64,000 nt of DNA from Neofusicoccum parvum (taxonomy: Eukaryota; Ascomycota; Dothideomycetes; Botryosphaeriales; Botryosphaeriaceae). Positions 12,201 to 23,668 of this stretch are shown piece by piece. The stretch spans positions 558,001-622,000 of the forward strand of contig CP087207.1 in NCBI GenBank assembly GCA_020912385.1, given 5' to 3'. The notes under the pieces were generated by a model. That model saw nothing but the letters and a program-made list of their open reading frames with translations. It did not search any database and was not told the DNA's origin. Position 1 is the first letter of the stretch. Every line of letters starts with the position of its first letter. A program made the position numbers and the translations under genes.

Positions 12201-13744
12201 ACCGCTAGTGTCCATCACGGATCAGTCCAACGGTATACACTTTCGTCCACCAATGGGTACGGACATGGGCATGTCCAAATATGATAAACGATTGAACACC
12301 TTCGGCTCCGCAGGGTCCTCAAATGGGCCGTGGAGCGGCGACATGATGCCCAGCGGACCAACGACGCCGCATTCCACGGGCAACACACCACCACCTACTT
12401 TCTCACGTTCTTCAACTTTCCGTTCAGCCTCGAGTGCGCACGCTAGCATTGCGTCGTCTCCGGAACGTAACAAGCGTAGCTCCACACCATTTACTAATGC
12501 CTTGACGTCTTTCTCGCGACCTTTCACCAACGTAAATTCATCCCCGCCCGTTAGCCACCAGCGCTCTCGCACATTTGATGGCGACCTCTCCACCTCCGCA
12601 CCGGAAAAGAGCAGCGTAACCTGGGGACCAAACACCGTCTATGGCGGCGCTTCCACTGGCTCTAATGCCTCCTCATCGCACCGCTCCAACAGCTACAAGC
12701 GCAGCCGTACCGGGATACAGACAACCACTGAGCAGCAGCAACAACAGCAACAGCAGCGCTTTGTGTCTTTCGATAGCATTGACGAGGACGGCGTTGACGA
12801 CCCTGGCTTCTCCGACGATGAGGACTTTTACCCCAACTTCGACGATGACAAGACGGATGTCGCACCCGTGGATCGCAGTGCAGGCGGCAACGTAATCCAC
12901 GTGACGCTTAAAAACCAGGACCAGTTCGACGATGATGGACACCTGTCAGTAGCGCTGTTGGACCAAGAGCAGCAGTGGATGTACGCCGCGTACCGTGCGA
13001 GCTACGCCAACAATGAGCTAGCCGGCTGGGGACTACAAGTCAAGCGGAGCGAAGTCCTCAAATACAACGGGCTGACCAGCTACTGGGTCAAAGACGAAGC
13101 CGACGAGAACCACGGGGAGGATCTGGCCGTCGGCCGCAGCCAGGAGAGCATCGGCGCTAGAGTAAGTCCTCTCCCACACTTATATCCTCCAGCCACGCTA
13201 CGTGCTAACCACTCTAAAGTCCTCCACGATCGCCCCAGACGACCTCATCCTCTGCCCCCTCCCCCTCCACCTCATCTCCACACCCACCACCTCCGGGCCC
13301 AACACCACTTCCACTACAGCCCGCAGCTCCGCCACCCACACCCGCACCCATACTCCTGACCCGCATACCCTCCTAAACGCCTCCGCCGCCGCCTTCGCCC
13401 CCAACGCAAACCACTACCACCCTCTCACCCACCACCCCTCCACCACCCTCTACGCCACCAACCCAACCCCAACACCTGCCCCGACCCGTCCCCCCTCCAC
13501 CAAAAGCGCCAGCCCGCCCAACGAAAAGACGCCCCCAGAGGAGGACGACGATGTCAGTATCGGCGGCGCCAACGGGGTGGCACAGGGTGCCGCCGCCCGC
13601 ACCAGGACGTGCATGGTTTGCTGGCTGCAGCTGGACGGGCTGTACCGGACGTGCGCGGAGTGCGGGCATGCGGTGCACGCGGAGTGCGGGGGTGGCCGGG
13701 GGGATGGGCTGATAGGTGGGGAGTGTTGGTATTGCGGGGGATGA
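9247..13744 (+). CDS. WD40-RWD-RING protein, WDR59/Mtc5 (SEACAT/GATOR2 subunit)
   Basis: Predicted subunit of the vacuole-associated SEA complex (GATOR2 in animals), which relays amino-acid status to TORC1. Two exons, 9247-13161 and 13220-13744, with a 58-nt phase-0 intron, give 1479 aa. An N-terminal WD40 propeller (about residues 30-340) has blades ending KALIWDLN, FVHKWDLR, FLCIWDER and IKFWDYT. An RWD domain follows (about 487-600), with PPDYPLSATPHCSLE. A long Ser-rich, acidic linker comes next, with a short polyQ run near 12733-12756. The C-terminus is a RING-like zinc module (about 1436-1479) with CMVCW, CAECGHAVHAEC and CWYCGG. This WD40-RWD-RING order is diagnostic of the WDR59/Mtc5 family. 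Missing the small intron would remove the zinc module. I favour the ATG at 9247 because the propeller begins soon after it. Confidence 0.92.
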
Positions 13745-15041
13745 ACAGATGTTTATGATTTGATGAGCCGGCTTTTTTCACTTGTGTTGTTTTTTGTAAT
13801 AAAGGAATATGGGATGGAGGTTACCCACCGTTATCTGCTGGAGATGGGATGAGATGATCAATGAGATAGATACCCGTCACTCTCTTCTCGCTTCATAGGT
13901 ATGTTCTACTGTTGTCACAGAAACGACTGAGGTACAAGAAGTGCATCAGAGTGCTTTGAAGTGATATAGTTTGTTGTGTGCAGATCGCGACCACTGAATA
14001 TTCCTGTCACATATCCGCAGAGCGCACGTGGGATGGGTGGCGAAAGTGGTTGACAAATATAAGCAGGAAGCTGGTCTGAACTCGAGTTTTTAATCTTTAG
14101 GCAAGAATGTTTTCAATGCTCACTTCCAACGCTGGCAACCGTGGAAATATCAAACTTTCGTAACCTGATTTGGTGGTCAGAGGGCTCGATGTTAGATATC
14201 CTTGCGGTAGTCCGGTGTGAATGGCCAAATAAGTACGCATTGTCGGGATTGCGATGCTCGATAGAAGCGGATTGCAAGACATGAATGAGTTGATCATCCC
14301 GATGCAAGACTCTTTAGTAGAATGCCTTGAACATGAGGACTTTTAGAAAATAGCTTCAGAGCCAATGAGGGATTTGGTTGTGGAGTATGAGACACTCGCG
14401 GTGTAGGCAGAACATGTGAGCTCAAGCATTTACCTGTGCGCGGAGGGCGAGAAGTGCGGGGTTGCTGTCTCCAACACTATAGCAGTGTGAAGGCTAATAT
14501 CTCGGTTTTACAGGCGGGAATATCGAGGACGGAGTCGGAAACAAGACAGTCACATCACCAGCCTTAGCAAACTGACCGCGTTTTGAAGCAAGCAACAAGC
14601 ATTGGATTTGCTAGCCGTGCAAGGAATACGCGAAAGCCCACCCGCAAAAGCCAAGCAGATTGAAACACGAGTTGCGCCTTTGATATGCCCCTTTCCTTCC
14701 AGAATCAAAAGCCCGGGGAACATCATCTCATTCAGGTCCTCGAACGGAAAAGTTGAAGATGTCGCCATCTTCAACGGACCCCATTCTCATGACGAGAGAA
14801 TATGCCGTTGGCCCTCCATCTTCTGATCCAGAGTCATATTCGCGATGTTGTCGTTGCCGGAAGAGAAGAAAATCCCATTTGCATTTGCAAGAATTCGAAG
14901 AGCAGATCGTGAAGTTGCCCGTTCGTTTGAATCCCGTTTTTTTCGTAAACCACAAGAAGCCAAACCCTTCCCTTCAGAGCTCCTCCATTATCCCAGAAGT
15001 CGCTCCCTCATGTCGCCATCGCGAGGATTCGGTCGGGTTGT
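13745..15041. other. No supportable gene
   Basis: About 1.3 kb between the converging 3' ends of the WDR59/Mtc5 and S30 genes. It contains a perfect 10-bp inverted repeat at 14752-14775 and short frames without recognisable motifs. Confidence 0.45.
14752..14775. repeat. Perfect inverted repeat, 10-bp arms with 4-nt loop
   Basis: The arms GTTGAAGATG (14752-14761) and CATCTTCAAC (14766-14775) are exact reverse complements around TCGC. In RNA this would form a compact hairpin on either strand. It lies downstream of the S30 stop codon on the minus strand. A role in 3' processing is conceivable but not shown. Confidence 0.6.
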
Positions 15042-15444
15042 TTACGCAGTGGGGTTGGGGTTCATCTGCATCAAATGAGTCCATGCCGCGAGTCTAGATT
15101 GTGGCGCGTGGCGAAACTCACCTTCCTCTTGCCGCCGGTCATGGTGACGTTGACGAAGCGGCGGGTGTACTTTATCCTCTTGAGGGCACGGCCCTTAGGC
15201 TGCTTCTTCTTCTCCTGGGGCTCGACCTGTAGCGCGCAGTATCCATCAGCATCCATGTATTGGGGTCCTTCCGACTGCATCCGTTCTGCGCTCTCCTGAG
15301 CCGCCCGGTGGCGACTCCTGTCCCTTCCCTCTCCGGCTGCGCATTTCCTGGTTCCCATGTCGGAGTATTCGGGGTGTATCGTACCTTGGGGGTCTGAGAC
15401 TTGACCTTTCCGGCACGGGCGAGAGAACCGTGAACCTTACCCAT
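15042..15444 (-). CDS. RPS30: 40S ribosomal protein S30 (eS30)
   Basis: Small-subunit ribosomal protein. Three minus-strand exons (15385-15444, 15122-15226, 15042-15065) splice to 62 aa, the normal size for the stand-alone fungal form. There is no ubiquitin-like fusion of the animal FAU type. Exon 1 gives [20 protein letters not shown]. Exon 2 gives [20 protein letters not shown] and on to TGGKRK. The tiny 24-nt last exon gives MNPNPTA. All are family signatures, and each intron is phase 0. Because exons 1 and 3 are so short, simple ORF finding misses this gene. It is divergent from the CREG-like gene. Confidence 0.95.
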
Positions 15445-16149
15445 GTTGGCGGCTGTTGGGTGTTGCTAACGACGTCGGGTTGTCTGCTCAGGAAAAGGGT
15501 GGCGAGTCAGCTTCGGCGGCGCTGGAAGGCTCTGGCGAGCGTCGGAGCAGCGGCGGCGGTGTGGCAGCGGCGCAGCAGGACGGCAGCGACGGGTCTGTGA
15601 TGCGGCGGGCGGACTTACAGATGGGCGCGTTGGCGGAGTCGTCGGGTGAGTGGTGTCGTCGTTGGCGGGCGTACGTCGAAATTGGCGCTGTGGATGAGGA
15701 GCCCTCGCTTACTCGGCAAAACAGCGGCGCTACGCCCGATGCGGCAGCCACGCAGCCTGGGGCAGACACTGTGCTTCCCACACAGTTGCGCAATAATGTA
15801 AGCAGGCGTGCGTTAAGCTTATCGGGGAGTATAAGTTGGAATATGGCGCCTCCACTCGCAGCTGTCCCGCGGTCTCCGAGTTCCTCGCCGCCGTCGCGAT
15901 GCAGCACTGCGCACGCAAGAAATTACGCCGTCGCCGTCGCTGCTGCCGCGCCGCGCCGCTGGGCATCAGGTGCCTGTCCAAATCCATCAGTCTTAGCTCC
16001 GTTATCGCCAGTAATCAGATCATCGATCATATCACCGATCATGCGCGAGCTCCCGCCGCTCTCCAACCCCGACTGCACCACACCTCCTCGCCCATACTGC
16101 TTTGTCTCTCTCCGTAGTCATTGCTAGCTGATCCCAGTATTCTTCCACC
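15445..16149. promoter_or_regulatory. Divergent promoter between RPS30 and the CREG-like gene
   Basis: About 705 bp between two start codons that point away from each other. The interval is GC-rich on the S30 side, with repeated GGCGG and GCCGCC stretches. Open frames within it (for example 15456-16127) overlap on both strands and have no motif. It probably serves both genes; no specific element was recognised. Confidence 0.45.
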
Positions 16150-16899
16150 ATGTACTTTCCCCACGCTCTCGCCGCCACCGTCGCAGCCGGCCTCGCCAGC
16201 GCCTCGCTGGTTCCCCCGCCACAGAGCATCTTCGCCAACCCCGAGGCCGGCGATGTCTCGAGCTACCGCATCCCGACCGTGCACGAGTCGGCCGTGATGG
16301 CGCGACGCATCCTGCACCTGAACGGGCTGGGCACGCTCTCGACCATCTTCCCGGGCGCCAGCGCGCAGGAGAACCGGCCGTCGGGCGTGGCCGGCACGCC
16401 CATCGGGCTGGTCGACTACATCGCCGACTGCGAGCACTCGACGGGCAACCCGACGATCCTGGCCATCGACATCGCCACCTCGTTCAAGAACGTCGCCGCC
16501 GGCTCCAACATCTCGCTCGGCCTCAACTGGGTTCCGCCCACCGGCCAGGTGCGCTCGCCCGCCAGCCTGCCGCGCTACTCGCTGCAGGGCTACCTCGAGC
16601 CCCTCTCCGCCCAGGACCTCGTCCAGCACGCCATCCCCGCCTGCTTCGCAAAGTACCACCCGGACTCGGTCGCCTGGTACCCTGGCAGCCCCATCCACTC
16701 GAGCCACTGGGTCCGCTTTGTCGTGCAGGACGTCTACTGGATCGGCGGTTTCGGCGACCGCGCGTATATTGGTTGGATCCCGGTCGAGGAGTGGAGGAAT
16801 GTTACCAGGCAGGAGGTGCGCGACTGCGTGCTCCCGGGAGAGGAGAAGAGGGGTGGCTGGAGGGAGTGGCTGGGTTTTGGAAGGAGTTGGGAGCTCTGA
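16150..16899 (+). CDS. CREG-like secreted protein (FMN-binding split-barrel fold)
   Basis: Single-exon gene of 249 aa, with ATG at 16150 after a CCACC-like context. Residues 1-19 (MYFPHALAATVAAGLASAS) look like a cleavable signal peptide, so secretion or a vacuolar route is likely. The segment HESAVMARRILHLNGLGT (about 45-62), then GVAGTPIGLVDYIADC and the late WVRFVVQDVYWIGGFGDRA, are typical of the CREG / pyridoxamine 5'-phosphate oxidase-like split barrel. Members of this branch often have no known enzymatic activity, so I assign the fold and not a reaction. Possible N-glycosylation sites are NIS and NVT. The tail is rich in Gly, Trp and Arg. Confidence 0.88.
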   Translation: MYFPHALAATVAAGLASASLVPPPQSIFANPEAGDVSSYRIPTVHESAVMARRILHLNGLGTLSTIFPGASAQENRPSGVAGTPIGLVDYIADCEHSTGNPTILAIDIATSFKNVAAGSNISLGLNWVPPTGQVRSPASLPRYSLQGYLEPLSAQDLVQHAIPACFAKYHPDSVAWYPGSPIHSSHWVRFVVQDVYWIGGFGDRAYIGWIPVEEWRNVTRQEVRDCVLPGEEKRGGWREWLGFGRSWEL

Positions 16900-18551
16900 A
16901 GAATTACCGGCGCTTGATCGGTAAGCTTATGTCTATGAGTGATGGATGTGATGAAGCCGATGTATTGTTGAGCAGAGCTGTGGGTGAAGGGTAGGTGTGA
17001 AGCTGTCGTTCTCTGTCATGAAAACAGGAGTTGGATCGTTCATTTGAGGTATACGCTGGGTCTGGATGGAGTTTTTCGAGCAGAGTGTTTTTCAAGACTG
17101 ACTTTGTCCTTTCACTAAACAACCCCAACGCGTTCTGTTGTGCATAGAACCCTCATCTTGAAGTTGCTCGCCCGAGTAGCTGTAGGGATTGGATTTCCAA
17201 TACTGAAGTTTTCCTTTACCTCTCACGAGTAATCGTGCAGGCAAGCATAGTCGCCTTTCGTCACGCCAAAATACTTGAGATAGCAAAATCTCTACTACAA
17301 AGCTTTCCAAGTCAATATAGCCACCTTTGCCTCTACCGCAGGAGGCAGACGATGCTCTATTCGATAGGTTTGAAAAAGTTCGCCATATGGCGCACAAGTG
17401 TAGATGGCTGTCGGTCCCATCTACCATGTCGAAGTAAGCTGCTTGCAGGAGAAAGCAAGCATTGCCGCCAGATTCTCCGAGCTTCTTGAGAAGTAGTAGA
17501 GCTACATTGTGGTGTGTATTATACTTCGACCTCGACTATCTGATTACCCAAGGCGGAGGCTGTCCACATGAACCATTGTCGGTGTCAACGCACACGAGAA
17601 GGCTATGCTACTCCTTTAGGACCACAACACGTTTGTTCATGTCAACGTCACTGGGACACCGGGCCAACTTACAGTGCGTGTAGGCTAGATCATTTTTGGG
17701 TTACAAGTGAAAAGTTTGCTCTCACAATCTCATAATATATACCTCAAGGTAAGAACGTAGGCTATAAAGAAGCGTGTGATGTATCATGGAGCAGATCAGC
17801 TAGCATGGCATGGGAAACAGTTATCCACACCTTCAGCAAATACATGGATGAAGCCAGGCAGCTATCATGGAACATACTGAGCCGAAGGGGACAAAGTAGC
17901 TCAGCTTGCAATCGCACTTGAGGAGAGGTCATCTCGCTTATACCATTTCAGACCGGATAAGACCTACCTCTCGACTGATCTATGCCATTCCACATGCAAG
18001 CAGAGAGAAAAAGAAGAGACCGCCAAAAAGCCACACCACGGACTTCTCGCCCATTTGCGCGAATCCTACATCAATATCTCATACTCCCTCCCAGCAGCAC
18101 CATAACTCCAACTCCTTAACCAGTCATGCACTCGCACCCTTCTCTCCACTTTCCCACCCCCCCTGCCTGTCTCCTCCCACGTCCTCCCTCCCTGCCAGCC
18201 GCATCCTCCTCCATCCAGGATCCTCAGCTCCTGCCCGTCGGGCCCGCTTCCGAGCACCACGTCGACCACGTCAGCCCAGACCGCTCCCGAGCCCAACCCA
18301 GCTGAGCGCGCGTTCCCTGTGTCAGCCACCTACCGAGCTTTCCCCCACGACTAATCATCGCCCCCTCCCCCAACCTCCTTCTCCGTGTGCCACGACGGCG
18401 AAAACGCGGCTCCCGGTACCGTGGGAACACCGCTCCCGCAACTCCAGATCTCCCGGACGCCTAGGTGCGGGCGCCGGGCACAGTGCAATCCGAGTGGACG
18501 GGACGGGCAGGATCTCACGCGCGATAACTCGAGAGACGGGGAACCCGGGTT

Positions 18552-18593
<42 letters not shown>

Positions 18594-21500
18594 ATTACAT
18601 TGCGCTTGATTTAAGTTTTGTTTTTCCCTCCCTCGGAGGGTTGTATCTCATAAGACTACACTTTTCTGTGTTCTAGCGATAAATGTGATTTGAGCGCAAG
18701 AACGGGAAAGGAGCAAAACGGGGCTCGGAGTCATGCTGGTTGCTCAGTAATTGTTTATTCTGAGATTGGTGAAGAAGGCGCGTGCAATGCTAGCAGATCT
18801 CTACTCTGGAGGTTCGGGTTGTGGGGGCGAGTTTCGGTTGTACGTGTGTTTGGGTTTGGGGAATGTCTGAGGCGTGATGTGGGTGAGATGGGGCAAGCCT
18901 TCCTTTTGCTGTTCCCTGATGCTTGTGCAACGGTCGGTTGAGTGTGCCGAAACGCGTGCGCGTGTCTTGCTTTTGAACATTCCTTCCGCTTATACCGTCC
19001 CGCTGGGTTCGAAGCACGGACGGACGAGACGAGCGAAGTGAGAGGAGGATCTTGATGTCGGTTGTCTGAAACGGGAGCAAAAAGCAACCAACCAAATCAA
19101 TTTGACTTTATCTTTGGAACCCAGGAGGGGCGACGGATGGTGCAAGGAGTGAAGGGCGGACGACACGCACGCGTGGCAAACGGCCACCGCATACATGTGT
19201 GGTGATTATGCGAGGGTGGCTGAAAGCGGAAAGGAGCCGGAGATACCAGAGCTGGATCATGGGACGAGGTTAAAGCATTGCTTTGGAACAGAGACATCAG
19301 AGACAACACGTTACCGTCGGCGCGGTTCGGCCCTGCAGATCCACCACCCATCCGGCTTCCGGGTGTGGTCACCCAGTGCCGTCGTTGGTGGCCTGCATGT
19401 AGTTTGTTTTAAGGCAGCATGAATGACGAGATGGAAGGCAGAAAGCATCTAGGCCGTCATGCGAGGACGGGACGGTGTCGGTTGCATCCGAAGGTCTGGA
19501 CTGGGTGGCGTAGACTTTGCAGGCGCGCCAGAAGAAGAAATGGGAATGTGCTGGAACCGGCAAGATACGCCGGGGTGGCGGCGACGGTGTTGGTGTATGG
19601 CCATGCTCAGGGCGTCGTGGCCGATCGTCTGAGAACCTCGAGAGCAAGTGGAAAGAGCGGTGAAGGGGCATTTTGCGACGGAGGTCAACTTGAGACGAGG
19701 CGATTGACACACGTGTATACTGTGGAGAGGAGCAGGCCAGCAACAGGATTTTGCTTGGCGGGCTGCCCATGGTGTGCAGATTGGTGGCGATACGTAACCT
19801 GCGATGACGAAAGAGCCCGTTGGCGACTATGTGACCTCATTCTCCGCTGGCGGTCCAATAGCTCAGCTGCTATAGCCGGTCCACATGTTGCTTCATGCGC
19901 GATACGAATGAGCTTGGGAGGAGCGCGTGTACGCGAAATGAAATGCTCCTGGCTTTGATGAGCCGGCCGGACAGCAATACACGGCAGCAGGGCAGTCGTG
20001 GTCAAGCAGATTGTCGCAAATGCCGAATTTCCGCATTAGGCAAGCTGCCAGAAACAGTGCCAAACTAGGTTAATGCCAGCAGGGCGCTGCGCGAGGCGGC
20101 GAGACGTGTCTCGCCCGCGGGCTGGACAGGAGATCTGGCGGGCGCTCAGACGGCTGTCAAACTTTGGCCAACGGCTGTCATGACCCAGAGCAGCCTCGCT
20201 GCCTCCACGCCGTCGACTAGCGCGCGCTTCTTCCGCCGCGTCGTCGACCAATTTACGCAAGACGCGAGCGCACCGACGTGCGGTTAGCGAAGATCAAACA
20301 ACCAGCGCCCCGTAGCGCAACAGCTAGACAGCGAGCAAGCCCGTGTTTGCGCAGTCCTCCGCGAGCTAGAAGAGCCGCACCAGAGGGCGCCCTTGCTAAC
20401 TCCGCGGGCCAACGTCGACCCTGACTCTGGCGCCGGGTGCTGGTGCCGGAGCAGTCCGCTTCCGCGCGTGGTGGTGATGGCGATGGGCACGCCTCGTGGC
20501 TGGGAGCAGCGCAGGCAGGGCAGATCACACGGACGACGCGCTCGAAAAAGGAACGGCCGGGCGGGAATAGGGCGGGACGACAGCAGATCCAGCGCATCAT
20601 TGATATTTTCTTTTTGGCGGTGGACGGGTGACCTGCTGGCGCGCGGCGGCTCGGGACATTGGCAGAACAGGAGCCTGCAGCGCGCTCCTGCGACAGCTCG
20701 CGTCCCTGGTGCGCTGGGCTGCTGGCTGCTGGCTGCTGGAGCTTGCCGGGCGAGCGAGCGGCCGCCCGTGCCTGGTGCCTGCCCGGCGACGTCGTCGTCC
20801 ATCCCGCCCCCACCATCGCCGGTCAGAGGGCGATGCGTCCCATCTCCGCCCGGGTTCCTGGGTGTGTCGGGGGGCGGCGCCGGGCCACGCAGGGCAGTTG
20901 GGGCGCGCAGGGCCGGCGACCAGGGGCGCGCTGGATGTGCTCGCGCCGGCGCTCACCGCTTCGGCGACGGATGCCTCGTCAAGCGAGCAGGAACCTGGCA
21001 AGCGGGACGGCGGCGGCTCTGGCAGCGGCCTTCTGCTGGGCGCTGGCGCGCATCGCGTGTGGGCGGCCGCCAATCTTGACCCGAGTCGCTCCCGACGCCG
21101 CGTGCCGGCCGCGGGCTGGGCCAGCTGGGGCGCGCGCCGGCCGTGCCTGAGGCAGCGCAGCCGCGAGGCAGATTTCAGGGGAGCGCGAGGGCGGGCGGCG
21201 GAAGAATTGGCGGTTGCGTGTCGCGGCGGAGCGCGCAGCGTGGCCGGGCGGCCGCGAGAAGCGAACCGGCCCAGGGTCCAGCGGTGCAGGCGCAGGCGCA
21301 CTGGAAGCGGCGGCGAACAATTTTCGGTGCGCAGCGCTGGCGCGTAGCGGAGCGACGAAGAGTGGGGAGGCGCCGCTGCAGGCCGGTGATCGCGCGCAAA
21401 TCACGTATGTCATGATGGCCAGCGAATCCCACAGCACCGCCCGCCGCGCGGCGGTGAAGAACGCAGACGATGCAACCACAGCCCACCGCGTGCTGGCGCC

Positions 21501-22347
21501 GCTAGCACCAATCCACCGCCTGCTGCAGCTTCCCCAGATTAGTCTGCGTCCGCCGTCGCCATTAGGTAACACGCACGATACACTGAGGCGCCGCCAACGA
21601 CTGCAATTCCGAGCTCTACGGGTGAAGCCTGGCCTGTACTATACAATAAACGATCGGTATATGGTGGTGGAACAGTAGGAAACAAAGCTATACGCGCGCT
21701 TGGAACAGCGATGCGACCCGTCGCAAGCCCGGGTCTATCCAAGACCCGGCCTGGCGAGCGGCGGGATCAATCGGCGGAGCCCGTGTGCTCCGTCGATGAA
21801 GGGTGGTGGTGAGAAAACAAGCCGCGAAGAAAATTCAGCTACAACATCGACCGCTCCTTAGTGGCAACGCCGGTCCAATGCAAATGATGTGGGGAAAACA
21901 AAGCGAAAGAATCGAACAACATTGATAGCAGCAACCTCCGCTAGAACGCCCATATCGAGGAAAATTAAAACGCCGGGGGAATGATGCAAGTGGTATAAAG
22001 CGTGGATGAGGAAATCGCTCAGTCGAGCAGCCGCCGTGTCGGGTTCGGTGAGTCCATTGCTGTCCATTGCCACCGAAGAGAGCCTCGAAGCTCTCGCCCT
22101 GCCCGCCCAACACGGCCCTGGTGGTCTTGCGAGGCATGACCTGGGTATTCGCCCAACGCCGCCGTTCTCACTCCGTGACCGGAAGACTCTTGGCCGTGAC
22201 CAATGCCCCTGAAAGCCCCTCTTCTATTCCTTTTTTTACTTTTCGCGCACGTTTCGTCGAGAAATCCGTCCGTTGCCGTACATGTACAGTCCTCATTGCC
22301 GCGTCGAGTCCTGCTGCGCCGAGAAGAAGTCGTCATCGCGATCATGA
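16900..22347. other. 5.4-kb gene-poor interval
   Basis: No frame in this interval has a recognisable motif or a coherent exon chain. It includes a 39-nt poly-G run and a GC-rich part from about 20.1 kb on. In that part long frames overlap on both strands (for example 20393-21079 + and 20597-21301 -) as a consequence of GC content. The right end must contain the C2H2 gene 3' UTR. Confidence 0.5.
18554..18592. repeat. 39-nt poly-G homopolymer
   Basis: An uninterrupted run of 39 G on the plus strand. It follows an unusually C-rich stretch (about 18150-18450) and is followed abruptly by A/T-richer sequence. Such tracts can form G-quadruplexes. They also mark places where sequence length or contig joins are unreliable. 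Confidence 0.95.
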
Positions 22348-23668
22348 TCATGATCCGTGCACCGACGGGCCGGCCGTGGCGTGGCAGCCGCGCTCGTGGC
22401 GCTTCATGTTGCTGCGGACGCTGAAGGCCTTGCCGCAGCCGGCGTGGGGGCACTTGAACGGCTTCTCGCCCGTGTGGCTGTGGCTGTGGATGCGCAGGCT
22501 GCTGGGGCGCGAGAAGGCCTTGTTGCACGTCTGGCAGATGTAGCGGTCCTGGGACTGGGGGAACGCGGCCGCCGACGACGCGCTGATGTAGTGGTGGTGC
22601 TGCCACGGGTTGGGGTTGCCGGGCGTCGTCACGGGCACCGACACCGGGACCGGCGGCGGCGGGAAGTTGGAGGGCAGCGGCCGCTGGGCGTACATGCCGG
22701 GGGAGGAGTAGACTTGGTTCTCAGGAGAGTAGTACGAGCCCACGGACGCGGCGCCAGGAGAGGATCCGTAGGGGGAGGGCGCGTAAGGCGAGGTCGTGTA
22801 GGGAGAGGTGGCGGGCTGCGACGGGACTGAGGGCCGCTGGCGCATGGGAGCAGTGGGGGGCATCTGCTGGCGCTGCTGGTGCGGCTCCATGTTGTTCAGC
22901 GATTGGCCCAGGTAGTAGGGCGTCTGCTGCGGAACAGACGATTGCGAGGAGGTGGAGGGAGACTGGTGCCCGTCAATGACGGAGTCCGGCCGCATGGGAG
23001 GCGTGGGCGGCAAAGTCATTCTGGGGTGGCTCACGATCGTAGGGGCGAAAGCTTGCTGAGCCTGGTCGGGTCGGTGGTCTGGCGGCAGGACCGGCTGGTG
23101 CTGCACCTGCTGCGGCGGCGGCTGGTGCGGTGTTTGTTGTTGTTGTTGCTGCTGCTGCTGGTGGTGGTGTTGCAGCTGCTGCGCCTGCACCGTCTGCTGC
23201 TGCTGGCTCGGCGACGCCTGCTGCGACTGCGACCCTGGAGGAGCGTTAATTTCCCGTGCTGGCTGAGGCTGCGCAGCGAGGCGAGCGAGCCGGTCGGTGC
23301 TCGCTCGTCTCGCATGCGGAATGGCCGGAAGTCGGCGGTGCAGGACTTCACTCACCAGGCTCTTGACTGGGGCGCTCGCCGTCGGCGATGCCCAGCAGGC
23401 TCGATATGGACGGCAGCGAGGGCTTGTTCGCCAGCTCTTCCACGGGCGGCGACGGCGGCGACTGCGGGGCGCCGGGGTAGTGCTGCGGGTGCTTGAACTG
23501 CTGCTGCTGCTGCTGGTACAGCTGGTGGTACTGGGCGACGTCCTGCGGGTGGTGCTGGACGCGCTGCTGGCTCTGGTAGAGGTGGTGCTGGTGTTGCTGG
23601 CGGTAGTACTCGTGCGCCTCTTGACGGCTGTCCCTCCCAGTGCCGTGGACCATACTCGACAGCTGCAT
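22348..23668 (-). CDS. Q-rich C2H2 zinc-finger transcription factor
   Basis: Probable DNA-binding regulator of about 407 aa. ATG is at 23666-23668. Exon 1 (23356-23668) is Gln/His-rich and ends after LPSISSLLGIADGE, a short motif of a kind seen near the start of fungal C2H2 regulators. A 97-nt intron (23259-23355; GTGAGT donor, CCAG acceptor) restores the frame; the acceptor choice is inference. Exon 2 (22348-23258) carries polyQ/polyH, then Pro/Ser-rich sequence. Two fingers lie at the very C-terminus: C346, C349, H362, H366 (YICQTCNKAFSRPSSL) and C374, C379, H392, H397 (FKCPHAGCGKAFSVRSN), joined by a TGEKP linker. The pair resembles those of fungal conidiation-type C2H2 factors such as FlbC, but I do not assert orthology. 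It stands alone between long gene-free stretches. Confidence 0.85.
23134..23160. repeat. CAA/CAG triplet repeat encoding polyQ in the C2H2 gene
   Basis: On the plus strand this reads as TTG repeats followed by CTG repeats, giving a Gln run on the coding minus strand. A second short run lies at 23499-23514 in exon 1. Both are candidate length-variable sites. Confidence 0.8.

Noticed and set aside
18990..19030. tRNA-like T-arm (GGTTCGAAGC)
   Set aside because: The T-stem does not pair and no acceptor or anticodon arms flank it.
20393..21347. Several overlapping frames of about 230 codons on both strands
   Set aside because: Mutually overlapping in four frames, with no motif and no introns. 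Composition artefact.
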